Source: Arthrobacter stackebrandtii
Lineage (GTDB): Bacteria > Actinomycetota > Actinomycetes > Actinomycetales > Micrococcaceae
Direction of reading: 5' to 3'
Assembly (NCBI RefSeq): GCF_017876675.1
Contig: NZ_JAGIOI010000001.1
Span: 1,178,001-1,242,000 of the forward strand
Length of the DNA: 64,000 nt
This document shows positions 45,453 through 53,828 of the stretch, piece after piece. Both the position numbers and the translations under genes were made by a program. Every line of letters begins with the position of its first letter. Position 1 is the first letter of the stretch. The notes beneath the pieces are model-generated. The model saw only the letters and a list, made by a program, of their open reading frames with translations. It made no database searches and was not told where the DNA came from.

Positions 45453-46370
45453 ATGAATTACTGGTGGGTCAGCCATGGCCGCAATTACGAATCAGCCATC
45501 AATGACGGAATGCTGTGGAGCTGCCCGGATCCACACGGCGATCCGGACGGCACCCGCGAGCTCATCAAGGAGCTGCGCAAGGGCGACATCGTGTTCAACT
45601 ACTTCGGCCCGTATGTGCGCGCTGTCAGCGTGGTGCTGGAGAGGTGGCAGGACGCGCCCCGGCCTGAGGGCTTTGAAAAGGGCCTGGACGAGTCCGACAA
45701 CGGTTGGCTGGTCCGCACGCATCCGCTGGCCAAGAACCTCCAGCTGCATCGGGACCGCGCCGCGGACATCACTGCCGCCGATGAGCCCGAGGCCGGCGAA
45801 CCCAAGCCGTTCAACGCCGCCGGCAAGCCCCGGCCGCGCTACATTTCCCCGCTGACGGCGGAAGAGGGCCAGGAGCTGCTGGCGGAGGCCGGCGTCACGG
45901 CGCCGCAGTCCTCCGCCATGAGCCTGCGCGGGCTGCCCGGCAGCGCCTGGGGCGCGGACGAACCCGATGACCAGACCCTCACCACCATCCGCCTCGAGCA
46001 GGCCTACCTGCGCAAACACCTGCTCAGGGACCGGCTGACGGCCTCCTGCGCCATCTGCGGCGAACACCTCCCGGCCCGGCTGCTGATTGCCGGCTATATC
46101 AAGCCCCGGCCCGCCAACAGCGAGGAGGAGCGCATGGACTACGAGCACAACGCCATGCTGACCTGCGCGCTCGGCTGCGACGCCCTCTACGAGTGGGGCT
46201 ACATCGTGGTCGGCGCCAAGGGCCAGATCCAGCCCGGCCAGCCCGCGGAGACGCCGCGCATCGAGGACGCCGTGGAGGCGCTCGTGGGCCGCAACTGCAG
46301 CGCCTTCGACGAAAACACGGCAGATGCCTTCGCCGAAAACAAGCGGCTCATGCTGGAGCCGCAGCCCTAA
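45453..46370 (+). CDS. EVE-HNH protein, probable modification-dependent restriction endonuclease
   Basis: 305 aa. Residues ~1-110 fit an EVE domain (NYWWVSHGRNYESAINDGML, then KGDIVFNYFGPYVRAVSVVL), a fold that reads modified bases. Residues ~195-255 form an HNH-type nuclease: CAIC (Cys199/202), LLIAGYIKPR, EHNAMLTC and CDALYEWGYI (Cys238/242 completing a zinc site). Where the nuclease His of the usual (A/G)HIKPR is expected there is Tyr215. EVE-HNH enzymes cut DNA carrying 5mC or 5hmC. A defence role is therefore likely, but the Tyr makes activity uncertain. No methylase gene is nearby. Confidence 0.75.
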   Translation: MNYWWVSHGRNYESAINDGMLWSCPDPHGDPDGTRELIKELRKGDIVFNYFGPYVRAVSVVLERWQDAPRPEGFEKGLDESDNGWLVRTHPLAKNLQLHRDRAADITAADEPEAGEPKPFNAAGKPRPRYISPLTAEEGQELLAEAGVTAPQSSAMSLRGLPGSAWGADEPDDQTLTTIRLEQAYLRKHLLRDRLTASCAICGEHLPARLLIAGYIKPRPANSEEERMDYEHNAMLTCALGCDALYEWGYIVVGAKGQIQPGQPAETPRIEDAVEALVGRNCSAFDENTADAFAENKRLMLEPQP

Positions 46371-46390
46371 AGGCACCGCAGGATGGTCGA

Positions 46391-46418
46391 CGGCGGGCAC
46401 CCGCCAAGGTGCCCGCCG
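46391..46418. terminator. Hairpin between convergent EVE-HNH and GNAT-like genes
   Basis: Perfect 11-bp arms (CGGCGGGCACC at 46391-46401 and its complement at 46408-46418) around CGCCAA. Placed between two convergent stop codons. Confidence 0.7.
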
Positions 46419-46438
46419 CCGGCTTTCGCTGTGCCCGG

Positions 46439-47038
46439 CTACCGGGCGAAGGTGAGCACCTCCGCCAGCTGGCTCCACCCGTCCACGGCGGCGAATCGCT
46501 GCGCCTGGGCCTCCCCGGCCACCAGGTAGATGACGTCGGCGCCGTGGGCGAAGGCCTCGTCACCCAGGCCGGCCACCATGGCGTGCTCAAACCGGGCAAG
46601 CTGCTCCTCGTGCCCGTCGTCAACCGCCAGCCGTGAAATGACGGCCAGCCCGGCACCCATGGCCAGTCGGCCGCTGCCCACCGGCCGGTCAAAGAGGGCC
46701 AGCTCCACCAGGTCGTAGTTTTCCATGGGCGCATCGGCCAGGTACGCGTCCGCCGGCAGGTCGGGGTTCAGGTCAAGGTCCTCGGTCGCTGCCCGCAGCA
46801 GCAGGGCTCGGTCCGTGGTGCGCAGCCCCAGCGACTGGGCATACCCAACGGCCCCCGCCGCATCCTCGGTCACCAAGACCAGCTCGGCACCATCCACCGG
46901 CACGGCCGCCTCACCCGGCCAGACGGCCACGCGCCGGCCGCCCATGAGCACCGCAGCGCCCTCCGCCGTGGACTCAAGGTCCTGCACCGCCGCCCATGCC
47001 CGGGCCCAGTCCTGAAAAGTGTCCTGCCAGGAATCCAT
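46439..47038 (-). CDS. GNAT-like acetyltransferase-fold protein, function unknown
   Basis: 199 aa with a good RBS (GGTGAGGAC). The N-terminal half (~1-100) has no clear fold. The second half (~120-195; AGLAVISRLAVDDGHEEQLA, then AFAHGADVIYLVAGEAQAQR) has the strand-helix order of GNAT enzymes, but the acetyl-CoA loop is not well formed. Convergent with the EVE-HNH gene. Confidence 0.6.
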   Translation of the reverse strand: MDSWQDTFQDWARAWAAVQDLESTAEGAAVLMGGRRVAVWPGEAAVPVDGAELVLVTEDAAGAVGYAQSLGLRTTDRALLLRAATEDLDLNPDLPADAYLADAPMENYDLVELALFDRPVGSGRLAMGAGLAVISRLAVDDGHEEQLARFEHAMVAGLGDEAFAHGADVIYLVAGEAQAQRFAAVDGWSQLAEVLTFAR

Positions 47039-47202
47039 GTCCTCACCTTTTCCTCACGTACGAATCTGCCGCGCAGCCGCAGGATCCAGCCGGAGAGCGG
47101 CCGCGCCCCTCCAGCATAGGCACACGGCGGCGCGGATAATTATCGGACACCGCACGGCCCGCCACACTCGCCGCAGACACCCCAACCCGTTAGCATCAAG
47201 CC

Positions 47203-48384
47203 ATGACCTCTTGGCAGCAAGACATCCTCGGCCCGGACTTTGAACAGCTCACCCTTGACCTGCTCGAGGGCTCCCCCGCCACCCTGGTGAGGTACGCAGG
47301 CCATGCCCCTAAATGGGAGCCGTCGTCGCTGACCGGGGCCGACATCCTCTACGTCCACGGCTGGTCCGACTACTTTTTTCAGCGCGAACTTGCCGAATTC
47401 TGGCACCGCGCGGGTGCCAACTTCTACGCCCTGGATCTGCACAACTACGGCCGCAGCCTGCGCCCCGGGCAGGTTCCCGGCCAGGTGGCCTCGCTCAACG
47501 AGTACGACGGCGACATTGCGGCGGCGCTGTCGGCGATGGGGCGCGCCGTGCCCGCAGAAGGTGACGCGGCGCCGCCGGTCCCGGCCCGGGCCGCCGACCA
47601 GCAAACTTTTGAACGGGCCTTTCTGGAGGAGGCCCGGCAACGGCTCAGCGCCGCCTTCGACGCCCTGGCTGGGCGGGAACGCACCGAGGTGCCGGAACCG
47701 GTTCCCGGTGTCCGGCCTCTGGTCCTGTTGGGCCATTCAACCGGCGGGCTGACCCTGAGCCTGTGGGCCGCCCGGCACCCGGGTGCGGCGGCCGCCGTCG
47801 TGCTCAACAGCCCCTGGCTGGAATTCCAGGCCAGCGAGGTGGGGCGGGCCGTGGTGGCCCCGCTGATCCAGGCGCGGTCGCGGTTCAAGCCCCATGCCCC
47901 GCTGCCGCAGATCGATCCCGGCTTTTACACGCGGGCGGTGTCCAAGAAGTTTGATGGCGAGTGGGAGTATGAGTCCCAATGGCGCCCGGACCACGGATTC
48001 CCGGTGACGCCGTCCTTTTTGAATGCCGTGTTTCAGGGCCAGGCGACAGTGGCTCGCGGGCTGGGCATCGACGTTCCTGTGCTTGTCATGCTGTCCGACA
48101 AAAGCTACCTGCAGCCGAAGTGGTCGTCGGACGCGCTCGCGGCAGACGTGGTGCTGAACGTTGATTCGGTGGCGCGGCGGAGCCTGGAACTCGGGCCCGC
48201 CGTGACACTGCAGCGGATCACCGGAGCCTTCCACGACGTGTTCCTCTCGCCCGGAACCGTGCGGGCGCAGGCCTATGCCGGGATGGGGCGGTGGGTGGAG
48301 GCGGCATTGAACACCGACTCGCGGCGGTTGTGGGACCAACGGACCCGGCCCGGGCAGGCGCAGGTGGGGCAGGCTGCCGGATAG
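47203..48384 (+). CDS. Alpha/beta-hydrolase (lysophospholipase-like)
   Basis: 393 aa. The nucleophile elbow GHSTGG puts Ser at ~residue 178. The N-terminal VHGWSDYFFQRELAEF holds the oxyanion HG. An insert of about 50 residues between strands (~120-165) carries many Ala/Arg. Catalytic Asp/His are probably in VMLSDKSYL and GAFHDVFLS. No signal peptide. The substrate is a lipid- or ester-type compound; not further assignable. Confidence 0.82.
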   Translation: MTSWQQDILGPDFEQLTLDLLEGSPATLVRYAGHAPKWEPSSLTGADILYVHGWSDYFFQRELAEFWHRAGANFYALDLHNYGRSLRPGQVPGQVASLNEYDGDIAAALSAMGRAVPAEGDAAPPVPARAADQQTFERAFLEEARQRLSAAFDALAGRERTEVPEPVPGVRPLVLLGHSTGGLTLSLWAARHPGAAAAVVLNSPWLEFQASEVGRAVVAPLIQARSRFKPHAPLPQIDPGFYTRAVSKKFDGEWEYESQWRPDHGFPVTPSFLNAVFQGQATVARGLGIDVPVLVMLSDKSYLQPKWSSDALAADVVLNVDSVARRSLELGPAVTLQRITGAFHDVFLSPGTVRAQAYAGMGRWVEAALNTDSRRLWDQRTRPGQAQVGQAAG

Positions 48385-48469
48385 GCCGAACCGTGTGAGC
48401 AAGGGCACGGAATCCCGGCCGGGGCGTGCCCGTTGAAACAGGTGCAGCGACGAAAGGAACGTATTCACC

Positions 48470-49408
48470 ATGAGTGCAACCATGAAGGCCATGAGCTACG
48501 CCGTGTACGGCGGCCCCGAGGTCCTTGAATTGACTGAACGCCCGGTGCCCAAGGTGGCTCCCGGTTCCGTGCTGGTCCGGGTCAAGGCCGCCGGGGTGAA
48601 CCCGGTGGACTGGAAAATCATGGCCGGCGGGCTCGACCCGTTCATGGACATCAACTTCCCGGTGACACCGGGCTGGGACGTGGCCGGCGTGGTCGAGGCG
48701 GTGGGCTTTGACACCCCCGAATTCCAGGTGGGCGACGAGGTGTATTCCTACGGCCGGCGCGACACCGTCCAGGGCGGCACCTTTGCCGAGCTTGTGGCGC
48801 TGCCCGCCGCAATCGTTGCGCACAAGCCCGCCGCGCTCAGCTGGGAGCATGCCGCGGCCCTTCCGCTGACCGGGATGACCGCCCAGCGCACCCTCGACAC
48901 ACTGGGCGTCAGCCCGGGCGAGACCCTCCTGGTCCACAACGGTTCCGGCAGCGTGGGCCGCACCGCCATCCAGTTGGCGGTGCTTGAGGGTGTGCGGGTC
49001 ATCGCCACCGCGTCCGCGAAGAACCACGCACGCCTGCGCCAGCTCGGTGCGGAGCCGGTGGAGTACGGCCCCGGCCTGCAGGACCGCGTCCGGGAACTGG
49101 CCCCCGACGGCGTCGACGCCGCGGCCGATTTCGCCGGAGGTGTCCTGGAGGACACCCTCGCACTGCTGAAGCCCGGCGGACGGCACGCCTCCATTGCCGA
49201 CTGGACGGTGCTACAGCACGGCGGGCAATACGTTTGGGTCCGGCCCGACGCCGACGAGCTGGCCCGCCTGTCCCTCTTGGTGGAGGCCGGCGCACTGGTT
49301 GTCGACGTCGCGCAAACGTTCCCGCTGGAACAGGCCGCCGACGCCTTCCGGGCGAGCATGTCCGGCCACGGCGCGGGCAAGATCGTCCTGACCCCCTTCA
49401 CCCCCTAA
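48470..49408 (+). CDS. NADP-dependent quinone-oxidoreductase-type MDR protein
   Basis: 312 aa. The GroES-like N-terminal domain has VKAAGVNPVDWKIMAGG; the NADP loop is VHNGSGSVGRTAIQLAV near residue 155. No zinc-binding Cys set is present, so it belongs to the zinc-free QOR-like branch of the MDR superfamily. The start has AAAGGAA upstream. It lies 85 bp after the hydrolase gene on the same strand. Confidence 0.87.
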   Translation: MSATMKAMSYAVYGGPEVLELTERPVPKVAPGSVLVRVKAAGVNPVDWKIMAGGLDPFMDINFPVTPGWDVAGVVEAVGFDTPEFQVGDEVYSYGRRDTVQGGTFAELVALPAAIVAHKPAALSWEHAAALPLTGMTAQRTLDTLGVSPGETLLVHNGSGSVGRTAIQLAVLEGVRVIATASAKNHARLRQLGAEPVEYGPGLQDRVRELAPDGVDAAADFAGGVLEDTLALLKPGGRHASIADWTVLQHGGQYVWVRPDADELARLSLLVEAGALVVDVAQTFPLEQAADAFRASMSGHGAGKIVLTPFTP

Positions 49409-49410
49409 CC

Positions 49411-49530
49411 CGACGCCGCATCAGATAATCCCCACTTTCCCCCAACGCGGCATCAGATAATCCCTATTTCCACCCAACGCGGCATCAGATATGGCGCCGT
49501 TCGTCCCAACGCCGCATCACGTGCGGGCAT
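49411..49530. repeat. Intergenic 32-bp-period repeat array (four copies)
   Basis: Units start at 49411, 49443, 49475 and 49507, exactly 32 bp apart, each opening C(A/G)ACGC(C/G)GCATCA. The first two share the second box GATAATCCC, the third is partly changed, and the fourth reads CGTGCGGG. It lies before the first gene of the unknown paralogous pair. Confidence 0.87.
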
Positions 49531-49583
49531 TCTTCGCCGATGCCCGCACGCCGGAGGCGATAACGTTGTAGGGATTCGTCCCG

Positions 49584-49654
49584 CTGACCGCAAGGAACCC
49601 TGTGGCCAAGAAGTCCAAGAACACCAAGAAATCCCGATTCGGCAACCCGGCCAA
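49584..49654 (+). repeat. 71-bp leader block shared with the next paralogous gene
   Basis: Runs from 18 bp before the GTG start through codon 17 and is 69/71 identical to 50871-50941. It contains the AAGGAA ribosome binding site and the first 17 codons. The coding regions after it diverge strongly. Confidence 0.88.
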
Positions 49655-50804
49655 AGCAGCGGCGGATGCTGCAGCAAAGACTGAAGCCCGCAGTGCTGCC
49701 GATGCCCGGCTGGACCGTGCCATGACGGCTTTGTCGTCGGGTTTTGTCGACTGGCTCGAAGCCCAGAGCCGCCCAGATACGTCAATCGATGTCAGTTTGG
49801 CCATCTTGGACGACTTCTTCGACATGTACCGGATCATTGAGCCGCACGCGGACCCCACCAATCTGGTGCCCGAGGCCGTCTACGAGGTCATGGATGTCAC
49901 GGCGGACGCCAACCCCCTCGGGGTCCTGACCCTGCGCAGCGGTGTCAACGATTACGTCAGCTATCTGGCCCAGGCCAGCCTCTGGACGGGGACGCCGGAG
50001 GACCTGGCAGCGGTGCGTGCCGAGTTGGTGCGCACCGATGCGCCGGAGACGCTCGACGGCGCACACCTCACCGATGCGGACGGACCGGACGGCGGCGACT
50101 TCGAGTTCGCTGACATTTTTATTCCGGAGCTGTCGCCGGAGGATCTCGTGGCGGCCGCGCAGCATTCCCCCTTGTGGTTGAACACCCTGGCACTGTTGGA
50201 CTGGGTGGGTGACGGCCGCGAGCTGGGGCCGGACGGGAAAATTACCGACCAGGAACAGGCAGCCGCCGTCATCAGCCACAGCGGATTCAAGCGCTTCACG
50301 AACGCCCAAAACAACAACACTGCTGGCCAGCATGGTGCAGACCGGTTGGCCTTCTATTGGGAAATGCTGGCCGCGAACAGCATCATCACGGTGGCCGACA
50401 ACAAGATTTGCGTGGCCGATGGCGCCCCGCAGCAGGACGACACCGACGACATTGCGCACACCATGAGCAACCTGCTCGGCTACTACGTTTTCTCGGTCAT
50501 CCTGGCGGACGCCGTGGACGATGACCTCGAGGACTGGCAAAATGCCATGGCCGGTTGGCTTTCCAGTGCCGCATCCGCAACCCCACCGGCGGCCGCCGTG
50601 CTCTTGCACGCCTTGGAAGAGCCCGAGGAAGATCCGGCCGCCTACTACACGGCCGAGTACATCGCACGATGGGCGGAAGAAGGCCTGGTCACCTTGGATG
50701 AGCACCTGCTGGTTCCACCCGCATGGCGCGCCGACGTGTACGACATCCTGCACGATGATTTCCCCATCCAGGCCGTGGGTCCGGGCGCCGAAGCGGGCCA
50801 GTAA
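49602..50804 (+). CDS. Unknown protein, first of a tandem paralogous pair
   Basis: 400 aa from GTG 49602 (AAGGAA five bases upstream). The basic N-terminus reads AKKSKNTKKSRFGNPAKAAA. The rest is acidic and mostly helical, with DPTNLVPEAVYEV near 87 and LALLDWVGDGRELGPDGKIT near 196. The latter resembles a short motif seen in plasmid pRiA4b ORF-3/IS1096-passenger-like proteins (L..WVG.GR.LT..G.L...D). No signal peptide, membrane segment or catalytic motif is recognised. Its paralogue follows 84 bp later with a nearly identical 5' leader. Confidence 0.72.
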   Translation: MAKKSKNTKKSRFGNPAKAAADAAAKTEARSAADARLDRAMTALSSGFVDWLEAQSRPDTSIDVSLAILDDFFDMYRIIEPHADPTNLVPEAVYEVMDVTADANPLGVLTLRSGVNDYVSYLAQASLWTGTPEDLAAVRAELVRTDAPETLDGAHLTDADGPDGGDFEFADIFIPELSPEDLVAAAQHSPLWLNTLALLDWVGDGRELGPDGKITDQEQAAAVISHSGFKRFTNAQNNNTAGQHGADRLAFYWEMLAANSIITVADNKICVADGAPQQDDTDDIAHTMSNLLGYYVFSVILADAVDDDLEDWQNAMAGWLSSAASATPPAAAVLLHALEEPEEDPAAYYTAEYIARWAEEGLVTLDEHLLVPPAWRADVYDILHDDFPIQAVGPGAEAGQ

Positions 50805-50870
50805 CCGCAGCAACTCCCGCTGCCGAAAGATCCCCTGTGCCCGAGCAGCTACGGTTGAAGCATTCATCCC

Positions 50871-50941
50871 CTGACCGCAAGGAACCCTGTGGCCAAGAAG
50901 TCCAAGAACACCAAGAAGCCCCGATTCGGCAACCCGGCCAA
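50871..50941 (+). repeat. 71-bp leader block, second copy
   Basis: 69/71 identical to 49584-49654; includes the RBS and first codons of the second paralogue. Confidence 0.88.
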
Positions 50942-52139
50942 GGCCGCCGCCTCAAAAGCCGCTGGGACGGAAGCGAGCAACGTCCTCTCACTCAGTGACG
51001 CCATTGCACAACGTGCCAAGGCCGGATTGCTCCCAGAAACCATGGATCGCCTGGCAGCTGACTTCCGGTCATGGATGACTGCGGCCGGCGTCCCTGGCGA
51101 CGAGGTCGACCGCTTGTCCAGCCTCCTCATGAACTACTTCCGCAACTACGCAGCCAGCGTGAGCATCCCCGATCCCACGAATCTGGACGTTGAGTTGACC
51201 GGCCTGATGCTCGAAGACGCGGGACGTTTCCACCCCGAAATGCGCATCAGTGTCTCCCTCGCACTGAACTCGTACCTCAAGTTCATGGTGACCACCGGGG
51301 CATGGACGGGTCCGACAGATGCGATGCTCGAATTGTTGGACCTGACGGCCACCGACATCCTCGCCCCGCCACGCCACGAGCTGGCACCTTATGTTTTCCA
51401 CGACTCGGCGAATCCAGTTGCGGACGGCGTGGACCGTGCCTCCCGTCCATACGTCCAGCGGGCGGTGGCCCTCCTGACCTGGATCGGCGGAGGCCGCCCG
51501 CTGACCGCCACGGGCCTGCTGCGCCGCAAGGACATTGCCGAGGCTGCCGCGTGCGTTGATGCGCACGTTGTCGGCAGCGCACGGGTCGACTACGCAGGGC
51601 CCGGCAACGGATCTCCCCGGGCGGTCACATCCATGGCGAACGTGCCTCGCCTGATGGACTATTGGCATGCCCTGATTGACACAGGCCTGCTCACGGCCGG
51701 AAAGACCAAGGCGGCACCGACCAAGGCAGCCGAGGCCTTCCTCAAGGCCCCTGAACTGGCACAGGAAAAGACGATGCAACTGGCATACTGCCTGTTCTAC
51801 GATTGCGCCATTCCTTTCGATGACGCGGCCCCGTCTGTATCCGCCGAGGCTGGGGTCGCCCGTTTGTTGGCAGCGGCCGCTTCCAACCGTCCCGACATCG
51901 CTATCCCGTTTGACCCTGAAGAACCCGAGCCGCAAGCAGACACCGAGGGACCAACCCCGCCTTTTCGGCTCAGCTCGTGGCGGACACTCAGGGTGAACAG
52001 TTCAATTAGCGAGCTTGTCGGCGCCGGCCTTGTCGAACAAGGACCGTTTCCGGTGGTCCCGCCGTCACTGCGGGGCGCATTGGCGCCCGTATTGGAACAC
52101 TTTGACGAGATGATCCAGGCAGCAGGGCCCGAAAGGTGA
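50889..52139 (+). CDS. Unknown protein, second of a tandem paralogous pair
   Basis: 416 aa from GTG 50889. The basic N-terminus AKKSKNTKKPRFGNPAKAAA is almost the same as in the gene before. Shared later motifs are IPDPTNLDVE near 95 and VALLTWIGGGRPLTATGLLR near 195, so the pair is homologous over most of its length despite low identity. No recognised catalytic domain. The stop codon (52137-52139) lies inside a copy of the 32-bp repeat box. Role unknown; possible nucleic-acid contact through the Lys-rich start is only a guess. Confidence 0.72.
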   Translation: MAKKSKNTKKPRFGNPAKAAASKAAGTEASNVLSLSDAIAQRAKAGLLPETMDRLAADFRSWMTAAGVPGDEVDRLSSLLMNYFRNYAASVSIPDPTNLDVELTGLMLEDAGRFHPEMRISVSLALNSYLKFMVTTGAWTGPTDAMLELLDLTATDILAPPRHELAPYVFHDSANPVADGVDRASRPYVQRAVALLTWIGGGRPLTATGLLRRKDIAEAAACVDAHVVGSARVDYAGPGNGSPRAVTSMANVPRLMDYWHALIDTGLLTAGKTKAAPTKAAEAFLKAPELAQEKTMQLAYCLFYDCAIPFDDAAPSVSAEAGVARLLAAAASNRPDIAIPFDPEEPEPQADTEGPTPPFRLSSWRTLRVNSSISELVGAGLVEQGPFPVVPPSLRGALAPVLEHFDEMIQAAGPER

Positions 52140-52150
52140 TGCCGCGTTCG
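52131..52150. repeat. Solitary copy of the 32-bp repeat box (inverted), spanning a stop codon
   Basis: GAAAGGTGATGCCGCGTTCG, the complement of the CGAACGCGGCATCACCTTTC version of the box. The TGA stop of the preceding gene lies inside it. Confidence 0.7.
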
Positions 52151-52188
52151 CCGAAAGAGGCCATTGAGGTGCAGCGCCCGGAAGGGTT

Positions 52189-53112
52189 TTAGCCCCGGGC
52201 CATCCCCGCCTCGTGGACGCGCAGCTGCAGCAGGGCCAGGTCCACCAGAGGTGTGTCCACGCCAACGCTGCGCGCCCTGCGGGCGAAGTCGCCCACGATG
52301 TGTTCCCCCTCGTTGGGCAGCCCGGCCGTGACGTCGCGGTACAGCGAGGACGTGAAGTCGGACCCGTCTTCGGTCAGGAAGGCCACCGTCTCCGCCTGCT
52401 CCCCCGGGGACACCGGGAACCCGGCAGCCGCCGCCACCGCACCGGCCTCCGCCACGACGTCGGCCACAAAACCGGCACCGCCGGGAACCGCGGCGATGTC
52501 GCCCACGGGCCCGCGCATCAGGCACGTCACCACGCCGGCGGAGACGATGAACACCCACTTCTGCCACATCGCGTCGAGGCCATCCTGCGCCGGGACCACA
52601 TCGATGCCCGGCACCGAGACCTCCGCCACCAGCCGTGCCAGGCGTTCCGACGCGTCGCCGCCCTGCTCCCCCAGCGTCCACCGCGCCAGCGGCCGCAGCA
52701 CCGCAATGTCGCCGGCCGCATCGATCGTGCCCACCAAATGCACCACGGACCCCAGCACCTTCTCCGCCCCAAACGCCTCCGCGAGCGCATCCATGTGCGC
52801 CATCCCGTTCAAAAACGGCACGATCACGGTCTCGGGCCCAACGGCCGGGGCCACATCGGCGATGGCGCTTTGGAGCCCGGCAGCCTTCACGGTGAGAAGG
52901 ACGACGTCGAACGTCCCACCCAGCTGCCCCGCCGTGGCCACCTTTGGCTCGATGCGCAGCTCCCGCTCCAGGCCGGCCACGCGCAGTCCCCGCTCCCGCA
53001 GGAATTCGGCGCGCCGCTCACGGACCAGGAAGGTGACGTCGCGGCCGGCGTCGGCCAGCCGGGCACCAAAATAGCCGCCGGTGGCGCCTGCGCCCACAAT
53101 GAGAATTTTCAT
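52189..53112 (-). CDS. panE: 2-dehydropantoate 2-reductase (ketopantoate reductase) family
   Basis: 307 aa from ATG 53112; a longer frame upstream overlaps the DUF2127 gene. The NADP loop is ILIVGAGATGGYFGARLADA at the N-terminus, and the ApbA C-terminal helical domain (~175-300) has the DGLDAMWQKWVFIVSAGVVT stretch containing the catalytic Lys. It reduces 2-dehydropantoate for coenzyme A synthesis, though many family members act on other 2-keto acids. It overlaps the DUF2127 gene by 4 bp (ATGA). Confidence 0.85.
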   Translation of the reverse strand: MKILIVGAGATGGYFGARLADAGRDVTFLVRERRAEFLRERGLRVAGLERELRIEPKVATAGQLGGTFDVVLLTVKAAGLQSAIADVAPAVGPETVIVPFLNGMAHMDALAEAFGAEKVLGSVVHLVGTIDAAGDIAVLRPLARWTLGEQGGDASERLARLVAEVSVPGIDVVPAQDGLDAMWQKWVFIVSAGVVTCLMRGPVGDIAAVPGGAGFVADVVAEAGAVAAAAGFPVSPGEQAETVAFLTEDGSDFTSSLYRDVTAGLPNEGEHIVGDFARRARSVGVDTPLVDLALLQLRVHEAGMARG

Positions 53113-53609
53113 GCCGTGCCGTCCTTTTGCCCAAGCCGTGTTCGGTGCCGGCGGTATTCGTGCCAGGTGAGCACCACAATCAGAATATCGAACAGCGTCA
53201 GTGCCACCAGCCCCGCCGACGGCGTCACGGCCAGCTGGTAGAACTGGTACAGGATGAAGATGGCCAAGACGACGATCATCCACGGATACGCCCATAACTT
53301 ATTACGAAGCAGCGCGGCCACGAGCACCACTTTCACAATGCCGTGGGCCAGCAGGTAGAAGGCGGTGAAGAGGACAACATGGTCGGTCAGGCTGTCGGCG
53401 CCACGAAGGATGTGGGTCGCGATGAAGTCGTTGGGATCCTCCGTCAGTTCCGGCTGGGTGACAAGGATGGCCAGCTGCCTGATCCTGTCCGGTGCGGTGA
53501 AGAGCAGAAGCGTGCCGGCAATGAGTTCCAGGACGCCGTCGAGGCCCTTGACGATGATGCCGACGTAGAAAAGCCGGGCCCACCAGTCGAATTTTTGAGT
53601 AATTTTCAC
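53109..53609 (-). CDS. DUF2127 membrane protein
   Basis: 166 aa from GTG 53609 (GAGGAG upstream). Four membrane segments; WWARLFYVGIIVKGLDGVLE at the start and HVVLFTAFYLLAHGIVKVVL in the middle are typical of DUF2127. Coupled to panE by a 4-bp overlap. Function unknown. Confidence 0.82.
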   Translation of the reverse strand: MKITQKFDWWARLFYVGIIVKGLDGVLELIAGTLLLFTAPDRIRQLAILVTQPELTEDPNDFIATHILRGADSLTDHVVLFTAFYLLAHGIVKVVLVAALLRNKLWAYPWMIVVLAIFILYQFYQLAVTPSAGLVALTLFDILIVVLTWHEYRRHRTRLGQKDGTA

Positions 53610-53828
53610 CGTATCTCCTCGCCGCTTGGTGTGAGCGTAGCACCGGAGGGGTGGAGTGGGGCCCGGGCCCCACGTACCCCGGCCCTGGTTGACGTGGGCG
53701 CAGCGGCGGCGGAAGCTTGAGCTACATGGTCCGGACGCCGCCCGGCGGAACGGGCCATGGCAGCGCAACCGCCGCGGCCGCCCCGGCCCCGGCAGCAGTC
53801 AACGGCGACCGTCAAGGCGGGGTGTTTC

